NCBI GenBank assembly: GCA_964017065.1
Contig: OZ024789.1
Location: forward strand, 216,843 to 280,842
Direction: 5' to 3'
DNA length: 64,000 nt
Source: Haliclona indistincta
Lineage: Eukaryota; Porifera; Demospongiae; Haplosclerida; Chalinidae
Below the pieces are notes generated by a model, which searched no databases, had not been told where the DNA came from, and saw nothing but the letters and a program-made list of their open reading frames with translations. Position 1 is the stretch's first letter; the number at the start of each line of letters is the position of its first letter. Positions 1-10,982 of this stretch are shown piece by piece. The position numbers were made by a program, and so were the translations under genes.

Positions 1-77
1 CAGTTCAAGGCGATTCACAGGCTCACAGCAGTGCCATGAATCCTGCTAGCAGCGTGTAGCTCGAGTGTGGGATATAT

Positions 78-1906
78 ATGATTATGAGCAATCGCTTTAA
101 GTCATTATTTCCACCGCTATTACCGGAACAGCAGGCACCACCTCGCCGCAACAAGAAGACGGTTACAATGATGTCGACACTGCAGCAATATCCTGAGAGC
201 CGAGGACCAACCCCGGTAGCAGTAAAGAGACAGAGGCTCAAGATGAGTACCTGGGGATCGCAAGCTGCTCTTCAGCAAGCTAGCGATAATCTAGCGAGGC
301 AACGCAAGATCAAGGTCAGTAGGGATAAGAATACCGGCTACAGTACTGCTGTGAGTGGTAGTTGCTGCAGCGAGCCAAGGCGATACTAGTCGCATGGGAG
401 GAGCTGCAGAAGAAGGAACGAGACACCAAATACTCCACACTGCAGGAGAAGGTTGTGTTGCAGCGAGAGCTGATCACCAGACAAGACCAGATGCAGCTAA
501 TCACAGCAACCAACAAGATAGCTACATCAGCTCAGGTGGACTATTACCATGCCGGCTGCATTATAGATGTACTAATGTATGTTACTGCAGAGAATAAAGA
601 AACGTGACATCACTGAACCGCCCTCACTCACAAGAAGACAGAAAAAATGTGAGTCCGGCTAGAATAAAAATTGTAGTGGAGTGAGAGGTAGAGTGCAGTC
701 ACTGGGAGAGTATGTGAGAGGTAGAGTGCAGTCACTGGGAGAGGGGTAGAGTGCAGTCACTGGGAGAGGGGTAGAGTGCAGTCACTGGGAGAGGGGTAGA
801 GTGCAGTCACTGGGAGAGTATGTGTGAGCTCATTGTGTATATGGTGTGTGAAATTGATTCATTTATGATCATAATCATAATTATGGTCATCAACACATGT
901 TGTGGTGATCATGAATTAACATAATTGCTGATGCATCCCATGCAGGCACAGCTAACGGGATCGGTCCTAGGACACCTTCTGGGGAGACCAGCTCTCTAGG
1001 AGAACACACCCCTTCATCTGATGCAGCATCAGCCACACCCACCAACACCGATACTGCAGTCAACTATAGCTTCAAACCACCGCAGAACAGAATATTAGAG
1101 ATACTAGGAGGTTAGCTGATGCCATGGCTGGGATTATAATGATCCATGATAATATAGTGAGTCAAGAAGCATTTGAACAACTCAAGATTGAGGATATGTG
1201 GGCGGGGCTGAAGGCACACGCTAGCAAAGAGCTCAACAAAGCTGACGCACATATCAGAATACTGAAGGTACACTACACGATCAATGCACAGATAGTCACT
1301 CACTCACTCATCTCACATCAGGGTGAGTCCAGTCCCTCAGTCCGTGAGTGTATGGAGCTATATGATGAGCCTATAGTGTGTGATCCCTATACAGGCAAGG
1401 TATATGCTATACTACCATCATTGCTCTCTTTACGCTCAGCTATATTCTAGTCATTGCTGTTGGGTGATCGACTGAGAGGGAAGCAGCTAATGGCGACTAG
1501 TGAGAGGAGCCACACACTGCGATCCAGCAAGACATCAGCGTCACTCAAGTCATGGTGTGCTAACCAACAGCTAGACAAGCAGAGAGAGACACTACTCAGC
1601 GGGCATGATGGATTGGGCTGGCTGACTGGAATCAGCTATGAGGGCAGCAGCAAGGAGCCAGGAGAGTCTCCACCACTCGAACAGCAGCAACTACCAACGA
1701 TAGAGGAGCAGCACCATAGTAGCCCACAGCACAGGAGCAAGTCAGTTACCATCCTGACAGAGCCCGAGGTGATCAGAGAGAGCAGCATGATATGGCAGCC
1801 ATTGACAGTAGGAGCGCTGGTAGAGACACAGGGAGTGACAGTGAGAGAGCCACTCAAGAGCAGCATGAAGACTACATGGCGCCCGCCAGTCACTGCTAGT
1901 AACTAA
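78..1906 (+). CDS. Multi-exon coiled-coil protein, unrecognised
   Basis: I do not recognise the family. Supported exons are 78-314, 371-535, 591-648, about 946-1100, about 1085-1267, 1322-1399 and 1451-1906 (TAA). Introns are 51-56 bp except one of 297 bp that holds a minisatellite. The first exons are basic and Gln/Glu-rich with heptad-like helix (residues WEELQKKERD, VLQRELITRQ), so a coiled coil is likely. The last exon is Ser/Gln-rich and low complexity. Introns 315-370, 1268-1321 and 1400-1450 have GT/AG ends and preserve phase 0. The model does not close between about 1070 and 1110: the frame open from 946 hits TAG at 1112, while the downstream exon reads in another frame, so a missed small exon or a frameshift is there. 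The start may lie left of the window; ATG at 78 or 84 is the first visible one. An AATAAA follows the stop. Confidence 0.6.
687..818 (+). repeat. Intronic minisatellite, ~25-bp unit
   Basis: Five copies of GGTAGAGTGCAGTCACTGGG plus a GAGAG tail, the last four nearly identical, lie inside the 649-945 intron of the coiled-coil gene. No coding role is seen. Confidence 0.9.
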
Positions 1907-1930
1907 TGTATGTGACATGTGAATGCTATG

Positions 1931-1936
1931 AATAAA
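1931..1936 (+). terminator. Poly(A) signal AATAAA
   Basis: A canonical AATAAA 25 bp after the TAA of the coiled-coil gene. The convergent SNRPF gene stops at 1999, so the two 3' UTRs probably overlap. Confidence 0.6.
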
Positions 1937-1998
1937 AAAATCAATGATTTTAAAGTAGAGGTGCAAGTATGTCTTAACATGTATCAGTTGTTTCATCG

Positions 1999-2418
1999 TC
2001 ACTCTCTCATCTCTCCGTCCTCCTCTTCCTCTTCAACTCCTCTCATATACAAGATGTTGTTACACCTGAAGAGTAGCTATGGTAACCAGTAGTACACTAG
2101 TGTGTTACCATGGTTACCTGATAAGCACCTCCCCCAGGTTCCCAGCTAATGTTCCATCAATGTATTCCTCAGTATTAGCCAACTGCATGAGACACATTGT
2201 CACACTGTAATCACGTGATCCTAGTAGCAGCTAACCTGTACATTCATGTAGTTATCAGTCGAGACGAGGAAGCCCTTATACTCCATGCCCCATTTCAGTT
2301 TGACTACCACTGGCTTGCCAGTTAGACCATTGAGGAACGGCTTGGGATTTATCGGGACCTACAGTAATGGATAACAGCAGGCTAGCAGCTAGTACTGTAC
2401 TGCTGCACGCACCGCCAT
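1999..2418 (-). CDS. SNRPF: Small nuclear ribonucleoprotein F (Sm F)
   Basis: Sm-fold protein of the heptameric ring that assembles on the U1, U2, U4 and U5 snRNAs of the spliceosome. Four exons: 2413-2418 (only ATG plus one codon), 2236-2358, 2118-2182 and 1999-2065. They join in phase to 86 aa, the usual length of animal Sm F. The Sm1 motif reads [19 protein letters not shown], followed by an Sm2 segment ending in [16 protein letters not shown] and a short acidic tail; both match animal Sm F almost residue for residue. Introns are 52-54 bp with GT/AG ends. The gene converges with the coiled-coil gene on the left and diverges from the EGF-like gene on the right (211 bp between start codons). 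Confidence 0.97.
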
Positions 2419-2629
2419 CTTGATGAGATCGAACACGAGGTATAGCCGACCACACCCACTAGTCACTCCTCTGTTTTTATTTGTTAGTAGATTACAGGAG
2501 TCATGGCTGTTTACTCCATTGTCATAGCAACGCAAGAAAAACAGGCGTGTTCCGTATCGCGCGCCAGTAGTAGCCCAGGGAGCCAGGCCCACTTTACTGC
2601 AGTACTTCAAACAGCAGCCTCGACTAGCT
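2419..2629. promoter_or_regulatory. Short bidirectional promoter region
   Basis: The 211 bp between the divergent start codons of SNRPF (-) and the EGF-like gene (+) must hold both 5' UTRs and both core promoters. No TATA box is evident. The assignment rests on position only. Confidence 0.4.
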
Positions 2630-3367
2630 ATGGCGCGAGTATTACTAACCCTGCTGTGCATTGCACTAGCGGCTTGCAGCTGCCAGGCGCAATCAGGCTC
2701 CGGATCAGGCCAGGGAGGAGTCGGAGGACGTGAGTGTAGCTTGCCCTGCTTGCGGGGCGGTACAGCAATCACTGTGTCCTTCATGCAGAGTCGTGTGCGG
2801 CACTGAACTGCTCGTACATGTGTAACGAAAGTGCTCTCAATGGACCTGTCTGTGTGTGCAAGGTGGATTATATGCTACAAGCGGATGGCAGTAGCTGTGC
2901 TCGTAAGCCCCTCACCTCAGCTCCACCATAATGCATCTCTCTCTCAGCTTGCAGTGCTGGCATGTATGGTACTAACTGCTCCCTATCCTGCTCTACTAAA
3001 TGTGGTGGTAGGGGTCGTTCCATCAGGTGCAATACAACATCGTGTGAATGTAACTCATGTTACAGTGGAGCTGACTGTAGCACAGGTATACCACATACAT
3101 GTAGTATACAGCTTATCACTGCTACTACTGTTACTGCAGAGATTGGATCATCTTGTTTTATAGCATACCTAGAAGCTCTTAATAAGGTGCTGTGTGCATG
3201 TGTGTGTGTGTGCATGTGTGTGTGTGCATGTGTGTGTGTGCATGTGTGTGTGTGTGCATGTGTGTGTGTGCATGTGTGTGTGTGCATGTGTGTGTGTGTG
3301 CATGTGTGTGTGTGCATGTGTGTGTGTGCATGTGTGTGTGTGCATGTGTGTGTGTGTGAGTGTGTGT

Positions 3368-3404
<37 letters not shown>

Positions 3405-3999
3405 TGTGTGTGTGTGTGAGTGTGTGTGATGGTGACATGTTTCTCATTACAGGATAATTTAGATGTGTTCGGTAGTGAACCTCCAGAGCCTCCTCTGGAT
3501 AGTCTCTACTCGCTAGCTAGAGCCATTGTACAGGAGGTATGGTCAGCACAGTATGTGTTTCATGGTGTGTGTGTGTGTAGGGTACATTGGAAGCAGCAAT
3601 ACAGGTGGACTCAGTTAAACTGGAAGTTATTGATAGAAGTGATGTACAGGCACGAGATTTACTGAGGGTAAGACAATGTGGAAAATGGTCTTTTTGTATA
3701 AAAACTAATTTTAATTTTACGAACTAAAAAGTTACAATTAATGTAGCTACTTTTCCAACACTAATGGTGCATAGGTGTTGAAAGATGCATAAGCTGTAAA
3801 GTGAAAGATTATTATTCAGTTGATGCTGTTTTGCAGTTTGTTATAAGTATTTCCTCTTGTCTAGTTCTCAATGGATGTGACGCCCGGTAGTACCGTGATT
3901 GATAACGCCAGGAACCAGGTGAAGACAGGGGCTCATCGAGCCACTCTAATCACCGATGAGTCATCATCGGACAAGACTACACTAACATACAATGTATAA
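2630..3999 (+). CDS. Secreted EGF-like cysteine-rich protein
   Basis: Exons 2630-2729, 2789-2902, 2948-3186, 3453-3536, 3581-3667 and 3865-3999 (TAA). The N-terminus is a clear signal peptide (MARVLLTLLCIALAACSCQA). Exons 2 and 3 carry two cysteine-rich EGF/laminin-like units with C-x-C and G-x-N-C spacing (for example SCAALNCSYMCN and GMYGTNCSLSCSTKCGG), and the intron flanking each is phase 1, typical of shuffled EGF modules. The C-terminal exons are Cys-free and not recognised; no transmembrane segment is seen. The 266-bp intron 3187-3452 is mostly a TG/CATG microsatellite. Exon 3 is read through an internal GT at 3086 because that keeps the frame with exon 4. Function is unknown; likely an extracellular or matrix protein. 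Confidence 0.72.
3187..3431. repeat. (TG)n/CATGTG microsatellite in intron
   Basis: About 240 bp of GTGTG interrupted regularly by CA, giving CATGTGTGTGTG units. The long cysteine/valine and histidine/threonine reading frames across it are artefacts of the repeat. Confidence 0.95.
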
Positions 4000-4399
4000 C
4001 ATGTCGCCATAGCAACAGTGTTGTTCATAAACACACACAAGTCACTATAATTATTATTACTTTTCTAATTTTCATAACAATGACTATTATTATTATTGTG
4101 AAATACAAACCATTACTAGCTAGCAGCAGCTGGTATGTTGTTGTTGTCTGTTCATTGTTGTATTGTTCTGAACATGATGATCAAGTTGAGAATAGATGAT
4201 ACATGCATGAGAAAATAATTCGACGAATGCAACATTTCACAATTCACTTATTATGAGTTAGCTGCGTATAGAGTACATTATTGAAAACAGCTGGTGGTGA
4301 TTGACAATGAAGTCAATAGTGTTCCAATGAGCAGTCGATCACAGCTGGACACACATTATCACTCTATAGATGTGGAACTAGTTCTAATTCAAGAAATTC
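4000..4399. other. Intergenic, AT-rich, no gene seen
   Basis: No exon with plausible coding content or known repeat was recognised between the EGF-like gene stop and the 116-bp satellite. Confidence 0.5.
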
Positions 4400-4990
4400 A
4401 CTAGCTGCTGCTTGAGTCGACCTAGCTATGACTATGATCCCATGTGTATATACCTGCACAATGCTCTAACAGCAAGCATAGCTCCAGTGAATACTAGCCT
4501 AGGGAGAGCAACACTAGCTGCTGCTGCTTGAGTCGACCTAGCTATGACTATGATCCCATGTGTATATACCTGCACAATGCTCTAACAGCAAGCATAGCTC
4601 CAGTGAATACTAGCCTAGGGAGAGCAACACTAGCTGCTGCTGCTTGAGTCGACCTAGCTATGACTATGATCCCATGTGTATATACCTGCACAATGCTCTA
4701 ACAGCAAGCATAGCTCCAGTGAATACTAGCCTAGGGAGAGCAACACTAGCTGCTGCTGCTTGAGTCGACCTAGCTATGACTATGATCCCATGTGTATATA
4801 CCTGCACAATGCTCTAACAGCAAGCATAGCTCCAGTGAATACTAGCCTAGGGAGAGCAACACTAGCTGCTGCTGCTTGAGTCGACCTAGCTATGACTATG
4901 ATCCCATGTGTATATACCTGCACAATGCTCTAACAGCAAGCATAGCTCCAGTGAATACTAGCTACATGTAGCCTAGGGAGATCAACACTA
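4400..4990 (+). repeat. 116-bp tandem repeat, about 5 copies
   Basis: The motif CCCATGTGTATATACCTGCA recurs every 116 bp (CATG at 4441, 4557, 4673, 4789 and 4905). Internal units look identical; the edge copies carry small changes. Each unit includes TTGAGTCGACCTAGCTATGA and GAATACTAGCCTAGGGAGAG. High identity implies recent amplification or homogenisation. No open frame spans it. Confidence 0.95.
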
Positions 4991-5245
4991 GCTAGCTCTA
5001 ATGACGTCTCACCGCCTTGACTCTACTATCCCTAACACTGATTATTACTGAAAAATAATTATTACATTAATATTTTGCTTAAAACACAACGCAACACGAA
5101 CTATGCTATACATGCTCGTCTACCAGACCAGCATGTGACACTAGTTAGTAAGTCATGTGACTATAGTTATTAATAAACTACTTGCAGTAGGTGAAATGGT
5201 TGATCTATTATGGTTTTATTGAAAGGCTGAAGCCACGCCCACCCT

Positions 5246-7142
5246 CTAGCGGGCATCTGAGATGTCGAGTGTTGTTCCAAACAGTTCCATCAACTGCTCC
5301 TCGTAGTGCTGGAAGTTACGCTTCATCACTTCCTTGCATGGTCCAAGAAGACGCTCAAACGCACCGATATCAAGAACTACAGGAGGAATAAAGAGATCCA
5401 TAAGAGTCTAGCTGCCCCACAGAGGGTCACTGGTAGAGCCAAAAACTAACTAGTATCTTACTAATATAGGTCAGACTAAGAGTACAGCTAACCAGCTAAT
5501 GTGACATCGCCACGAGCATGTACTGAAGCCGCTCTGGGTCGATTAGTGAGCAGTGCCAACTCTAGAGAGATGGAGAGATGGTGACACAACTATGTCACAG
5601 CTGTGGACACTAACCTCCAAAATACTGTCCTCTAGTGCATGAGTTGAGGAACACATGTTGTCCACTCTATGAGCAAGTGGGTGGGTGGGTAGGTGATCGA
5701 GTGGGTGGGTAGGTGAGAGACTGAGTGAGTGTACAACATGGGCTAACCGTGTCTTGCCGTGTGATCTCTACGGTACCATCCTCTACAATGAAGAAACTGC
5801 CAGGAGCATCGCCCTGAGAGGGAGAGAGAGGGAGAGAGAGAGAGAGAGAGAGGGGGGAGAGAGAGAGGGGGGAGAGAGAGAGAGAGAGGGGGGAGAGAGA
5901 GAGGGGGGAGAGAGAGAGGGGGGAGAGAGAGAGAGAGAGGGGGGAGAGAGAGAGGGGGGAGAGAGAGAAAGATAGAGAGAGAGAGATAGATAGAGGATGA
6001 AAGAGGAGTGTGAGTTAGGGAAGACCACTGTACCTCTTTGATAACACAGTCTCCATCATTGTAATATTGTCGCTCCAGAGCATCAGCGAGATTGAGGAGC
6101 TCATAGGGCTGTGGGCGGGGGAAATAGTGAGAGATGGGTGTGGTCTAGAGTGAGACATACCTCCAGTGACTTGAGCATTGGAACAGACTCTAAGAAGGAT
6201 TGGTATGTGGCACGCTGCAGAGAGAGAGAGAGAGAGTGAGACAAAGAGAGAGTGAAAGATAATAGGAGATACAGAGATTTTATAGACCATTTTAGTCGCT
6301 AATCATTTTCCCGTGCGCGCCCGTACAACACCGGACATGACCGTGTCAATGCCACCATTTTGTCGGTGTTGTGCTGCAGGCAAAACACAAGGTTTCGTCT
6401 TTTTGCGTGCTTAGCTAGGTACTTTGCACACACAAGCGAATGTATATTGCTTATATGAGTCACTAGAGCTTGAAAACGTGCGTTTCTATCTCTCGAACAG
6501 CCAGCATAGCGGGAAATATGGAACGAAACTACTGACATTTTGTTCGATTTTACTGGAACACTGTGTCTACGCGCAACTACATCATGGTAGCAAACAACAC
6601 TGGATAGCGGCCTTGATCGAACAGTCCAATCGATAATAGCTTGGCTGATACAGAACAGCAGCAAAACTGGACCGGTTTCTCAGCAGTCAATTGCTTGTTA
6701 ACTTCGCTTTCTTGACCGAGATTGTGGCAATAATGTTCGTTTGTAAACTCTTAAGCTTGCAATGTAATATTCTATCGCTTGCAAGTGGAAAGTAGCCTGC
6801 CAAGCGCGCAAACAAACGAATAACTTTTGTTTTACCAGCAGCACAATACCGTCAAAATGGCGGTCCAAAGATTCGCGCCTATTAGTGCCTAAAATGGTCT
6901 ATTACTTCTTGCAAGGAAGATTTGAGTGTAAATCTTGCAGTCACTAATTTGTCAAGTCACTGGTACTCTTATTCATACAATGGAGCATGATCAAAGACTT
7001 AATGACATTTTAACGCATTAGTGCTCCACGCTTTACCCTTGCAAGAAGTAATAACACTGCTGTAAAGAGGCAGTATCGTGACGTAGTGTGTATGGAATGT
7101 ACATTGTGTGTATATTAGCATTATACACACAAGAGAGAGAGT

Positions 7143-7198
<56 letters not shown>

Positions 7199-8468
7199 CA
7201 GTATCGTGACGTAGTGTGTATGGAATGTACATTGTGTGTATATTAGCATCATTCTTGTGCCAAATGATAATGTTTATACATGTTCAGTGTAAAAGAGGAA
7301 AGACAAGAGATAGCGTGTTATATAGTTGATAGTATACTTTGAACAAGACAATGTACCTTTTTACTGGTAGTATCACACATGATCCTCTTGAATGTGCGTC
7401 TGTCTAGACCCCACAGAGATCCCGGAGTAGTGGCTACTATGGTAGCAGCACTGCATTAGAGAGGAGAGAGGAGGTGCTGGTGTGCGATGGTGTGTGACTC
7501 ACCGTGGTGTGTTGTACATGAGTGCCAGCTCTCCAAAGAACCCTTCGTTGCTATACTGAAATACCTGATGAGAGGGAGAGAATCGTTAGTGAGGAGGATA
7601 TCATGGATCATCATACCAGTTTAGCCTTGTCGTCATTCTTAGCTTGGTAGCAGTCATATAACCCACTAGGGAAGAGGAGGAGGGTGGGAGGGAAGAGAGG
7701 GTGGGAGGGAGGAGGGTGGGAGGGAAAGAGATGAAGACAGCTCCTGCTAGCTATTATAACACACTCACTGATCAATCACGTAGAAGTTATCTCCATCTTG
7801 TCCCTGCTCAATAACTGTCTCATTGGCAACGACCTTCTTCTCAAACATGGCGTCCAGCACCTCCTTGAGTTGCTCCTGTGGTGGGAGGGGCATCACTAGG
7901 AGGTGTGTCTCACCACCCTACCTGGTCGAGAGCTCTGAACAGGAATATCTTCCTGACAGCTGATACTAGTCGCTGCCTTTGTTCATCAGACTTGGGATGG
8001 ACCACCTAGCCAGCAACACACACGAGGTGCTAGTTAGCATGTGGGAGGTGCTATAACTAACCTTCACTTGCTCCTCCTCATCATCCTCATCATAGGCCTC
8101 TGCAAACACACTCTTCCTTCTGAACGCCATGTTGTTCCTGTACGCGCTAGAGGGAATATCTTCTTCATCAGAGTCTGCGCGGGAAGGAGAAGGTGAGAGG
8201 GGGCGGAGCCAGCACAGCAGCAGCTGTCCTAACCTTCATTTCCAACGTCCATGTTCTCTCCCGCCACCGACACGACTGGTTTATCTGTCTCCATTCCTCC
8301 CTCCTCGTCCCCTGCCTTGCCGCCCTGTTCGCCTCCCGGTCGAGCGGCTAGGCGAGTGTTGAAGTATTGAGCAGCGTAGGCGATCAGGTCACCCGGCTTC
8401 TCCCTCAGTACAGCAATGGCGAACTCTTCCAGGAGCTCCGTTAGTCCCTGAGGTATTTCGGTGCTCAT
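5246..8468 (-). CDS. PRKAR2: PKA type II regulatory subunit
   Basis: Regulatory subunit of cAMP-dependent protein kinase: holds catalytic subunits inactive until cAMP binds and docks to AKAP anchors. About 13 exons run from ATG 8466-8468 to TAG 5246-5248. Exon 1 (8234-8468) has the RII dimerisation/docking helix ([17 protein letters not shown]). Exon 2 (8062-8174) has the inhibitor site [11 protein letters not shown]; the Ser makes it a phosphorylatable type II site. Both cyclic-nucleotide pockets keep the phosphate-binding Glu and Arg: [16 protein letters not shown] (exons around 7500 and 7430) and [17 protein letters not shown] (around 5550-5640). The end AFERLLGPC plus a Glu-rich tail is typical. 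One intron (about 6216-7370) is swollen to over 1 kb by a MITE and GA microsatellites. All visible splice sites are GT/AG, and length and order match animal RII. Confidence 0.96.
5818..5990. repeat. (GA)n/(GGGGGA) microsatellite in PRKAR2 intron
   Basis: Purine tract of GAGAGA interrupted by GGGGG blocks. The Arg/Glu/Gly and Ser/Leu/Pro frames over it are repeat artefacts. Confidence 0.95.
6283..6901. mobile_element. Non-autonomous TIR element, TTA target duplication
   Basis: 21-bp terminal inverted repeats (6283-6303 and 6881-6901) start TAGACCATTTTAG and differ at 2-3 positions. TTA flanks both sides (6280-6282, 6902-6904). A 3-bp TTA duplication fits PIF/Harbinger-type MITEs. It sits in a PRKAR2 intron and encodes nothing recognisable, although open frames cross it. 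Confidence 0.75.
6901..7052. repeat. 16-bp inverted repeat next to the MITE
   Basis: ATTACTTCTTGCAAGG at 6901-6916 is matched by its perfect complement at 7037-7052, enclosing about 120 bp. It may be a second small MITE into or beside which the TTA element inserted. Confidence 0.55.
7069..7250. repeat. Direct repeat flanking a (GA)n tract
   Basis: A segment of about 55 bp beginning GGCAGTATCGTGACGTAGTG occurs at 7069 and again at 7197, with a GA microsatellite (about 7131-7196) between. It lies inside a PRKAR2 intron. Confidence 0.85.
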
Positions 8469-8554
8469 TTCACGACCAACAGCTTGCCTCTACTCGCCCG
8501 TAACGAAAGCGACGTGCAAGATGGTTTACAGCACTTGTCAGTACATGTATTGCC

Positions 8555-8617
8555 AGACGTCACTCTGACGTCACTGTATTGAACAGTACAAATGTTTAGT
8601 GACGTCATGTGACGTCA
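8555..8617. promoter_or_regulatory. Cluster of cAMP-response elements upstream of PRKAR2
   Basis: Three perfect palindromic CREs TGACGTCA at 8566-8573, 8600-8607 and 8610-8617, plus AGACGTCA at 8555-8562, lie 87-149 bp upstream of the PRKAR2 start codon. TGACGTCA is the classical CREB/ATF binding site. The position fits a proximal promoter and suggests cAMP feedback on a PKA subunit gene; occupancy is inference. Confidence 0.75.
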
Positions 8618-8619
8618 AT

Positions 8620-10365
8620 ATGCTTCTCTAAGTTCTCTTTGATAAACATGTCTGTGTACATAGGCAAGCTACTAACTAGCACATACCGGTTTCCCATCAA
8701 CAACTCGACCTGATTATGAGCATTGTCTTTGTGGAATTAACATGCCACTATTTACCACTGGTCCTCCTGAGCACAGGTGCATCATCAGCTAGCTAGCTAT
8801 AGTAGCTATGTAACCTTGAATTCCAGGAATATTGTACAGCTGGAACATGCTAATGGCTGGGTACTCATGTTGCAATATCATGCACAGCTAGTGCTTCATT
8901 GCACACCACAGCTGCACTATGGCAGCCATGCACTAGCTCACTGACCCTCCTCCTGACACTATCCAGCACTGCATGAAGGTGGCATAGCAATGGTACATGG
9001 CAATATAATTAATGTACATTAACTAGGATTTATATCTACACCGCCAAAAAGGCCTTGTTCCCAGTCTCTCATGCTGTTCATCAATATGCTAACTATACTT
9101 GTATATCAGTCAGTGTATGCAGCAACCATAGTGCTAGACCACTGCTGGTACGTGTAACTTGACTAGTGTTTGAGAACAGGGAAATAATTATTTGAAAATG
9201 TGTGGTAATATAGTTCAGATAGTTCCATGATAGAATAATATTATGAGGTATAATGTTCATAATCATGAGAGAGTGAGGTTCAGCCAGTACGTGGTTCACT
9301 GTGGCTGGTCTTGAGTTGTAACCTGACACGAACCAGCTGATGATATGCTTCTCATGGTGCTGCAGCATCTCAAATAAATCCCAGGAGTGCACTGTGAATG
9401 GATTGATGTATCAATCATTATGCTCAGTAGTGTCGATAATTAACTCCATATAACAAGAGAGTAGTAGTCACTCAGCTGCAGAGCTTGAAGAGGTCATCCC
9501 GGCCGCTGTTTCTAAATTATGTTGACCAATTGTGTAAGACAAGAGCCAGTGAGACATCATACAGGACGTAAAGCAACATGTGTGAAGCAGTGAGTTGCAT
9601 GGATCGAGTCTGCTGAATTCGATCATGATCCAGTAATATCATGCACCAACCTGCCATCCCCATCATACTGAACCTAATCATGCTGCTGGTGGAACACACA
9701 TGATCATCAGTGATTCTTGTAATCATCCTAGTATCAGGAAGTACTAAATTAACCAGCCGAATCAAAGAATTTGCTGACCATTGTTCCTGGAACAGAAAGG
9801 CATTTCACTAACTACTAGCTGCTAGATGATTAAACAGCAGTATATCAACCACTAAGAGCTTAATGAGCCGCAAGTGGCTTTGCAACTTGATATGCCCTCA
9901 TCATTATAAATTTTGGTTGTTAGGATCTATCAGCATACCCAGAGCACACCCAATAACCTGTTGCCTGTATCAATGCTTTAACTAGATGACACCATTATGT
10001 ACAATGAGCACGTCAATATGATACACATGTATATTCATTATGACACCATTATGTAAGCATGTAGCCTCACCTCCAGGGTGTGGACTGGAGGCGAGGGTGT
10101 GGACTGGAGCTGGCTAGTCAAGATGGTAAACATTATTGACACGATTCATAATACAACAACAATAACACTAACTCAATAAAACAATAATAATAATAATAAA
10201 CAATTCTAGCTATTATTATTATCAATATCTAGTCACAACACGGTAGTCACGGTAACGCAGTAGTAGTCACGGTAACACAGTAGTCACGGCAACACAGTAG
10301 TAGTCTATAACATGAGCGGGTGTGTGTTAATAATATATGCAGCAACCAGAGGGTTAATAATACTC
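8620..10365. other. Intergenic, no gene recognised
   Basis: About 1.7 kb of AT-rich sequence. It holds small internal repeats (TGACACCATTATGTA near 9986 and 10038; GGTGTGGACTGGAG near 10077 and 10096; TAGTCACGGTAAC-type repeats 10210-10310). Short open frames on the minus strand lack splice or codon support. The left end is probably PRKAR2 promoter, the right end RAP1 3' UTR. Confidence 0.5.
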
Positions 10366-10699
10366 TCAGAGCAGTAAGCACCGCCGCCCGCTCTTCTTTG
10401 CTGGCTTCTCTGGGGTCTTGAAATTGATTTGCCGAACAAGATCATAAAATATCTATAGACAGAGAGGAACACTGGTTAATTAACTATTATTAATAATTAG
10501 CTAGTAACTTTCAATCACGTGTTACACAGCTCCATATTAGTACATGAACGTATGATTTCTAATGATTATATTAACCCAATAACAGCTGTTGTGTCAACAC
10601 GATGCAGTTGCCATAACAACAACAATAAACAATGATCTGCTACAGTGACGCACCTCTGACACATTGATTTTAGCTTTTGCTGAGGTCTCCATGAACGCA
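10366..10699 (-). CDS. RAP1: Ras-related GTPase Rap1, last two exons
   Basis: C-terminus of a Rap1-type small GTPase, a membrane switch for integrin adhesion and cell junctions. Exon 10654-10699 encodes AFMETSAKAKINVSE, containing the G5 ETSAK guanine-binding motif. Exon 10366-10452 encodes IFYDLVRQINFKTPEKPAK, a basic segment and the CAAX box CLLL, whose final Leu predicts geranylgeranylation. FYDLVRQIN is characteristic of Rap1 rather than Ras or Rap2. The intron 10453-10653 and the upstream acceptor CTCCAG are in phase. Upstream exons (G1-G4) are not seen before the assembly gap at 11069 and may be in or beyond it. Confidence 0.9.
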
Positions 10700-10982
10700 C
10701 TGGAGAGAGAGAGAGAGGGAGGGAGAGAGGGAGGGAGAGAGGGAGGAGAGAGGGAGGGGGAGGGAGAGAGAGGAGGAAGGAGAGAGGGGAGGAGAGAGTA
10801 AAAAGATACACATCATCACTGTACTGATGGTGCCTGCACTAACAAGCTATGATCAAACTGGTCAAGTTCATGTCATGTACGACCCACCCTCAGTCAGTCA
10901 GCAACACAACACATGTCAGGTCACAACACACTACCCACTATAGCAACCCTCCCTGAGCCACACCCTGATACCAGAACAAGAG

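Noticed and set aside
3060..3447. Cys/Val- and His/Thr-rich proteins
   Set aside because: Artefact of the TG/CATG microsatellite in an intron.
5754..6028. Arg/Glu/Gly and Ser/Leu/Pro proteins
   Set aside because: Artefact of the GA microsatellite; the true coding here is the PRKAR2 exon at about 5749-5815 on the minus strand.
6299..6664. 121-residue frame on the minus strand
   Set aside because: Lies wholly inside a MITE in a PRKAR2 intron; no domain, no splice support.
9093..9765. Two minus-strand frames between PRKAR2 and RAP1
   Set aside because: Low-complexity translation, no recognisable domain, no flanking splice sites.
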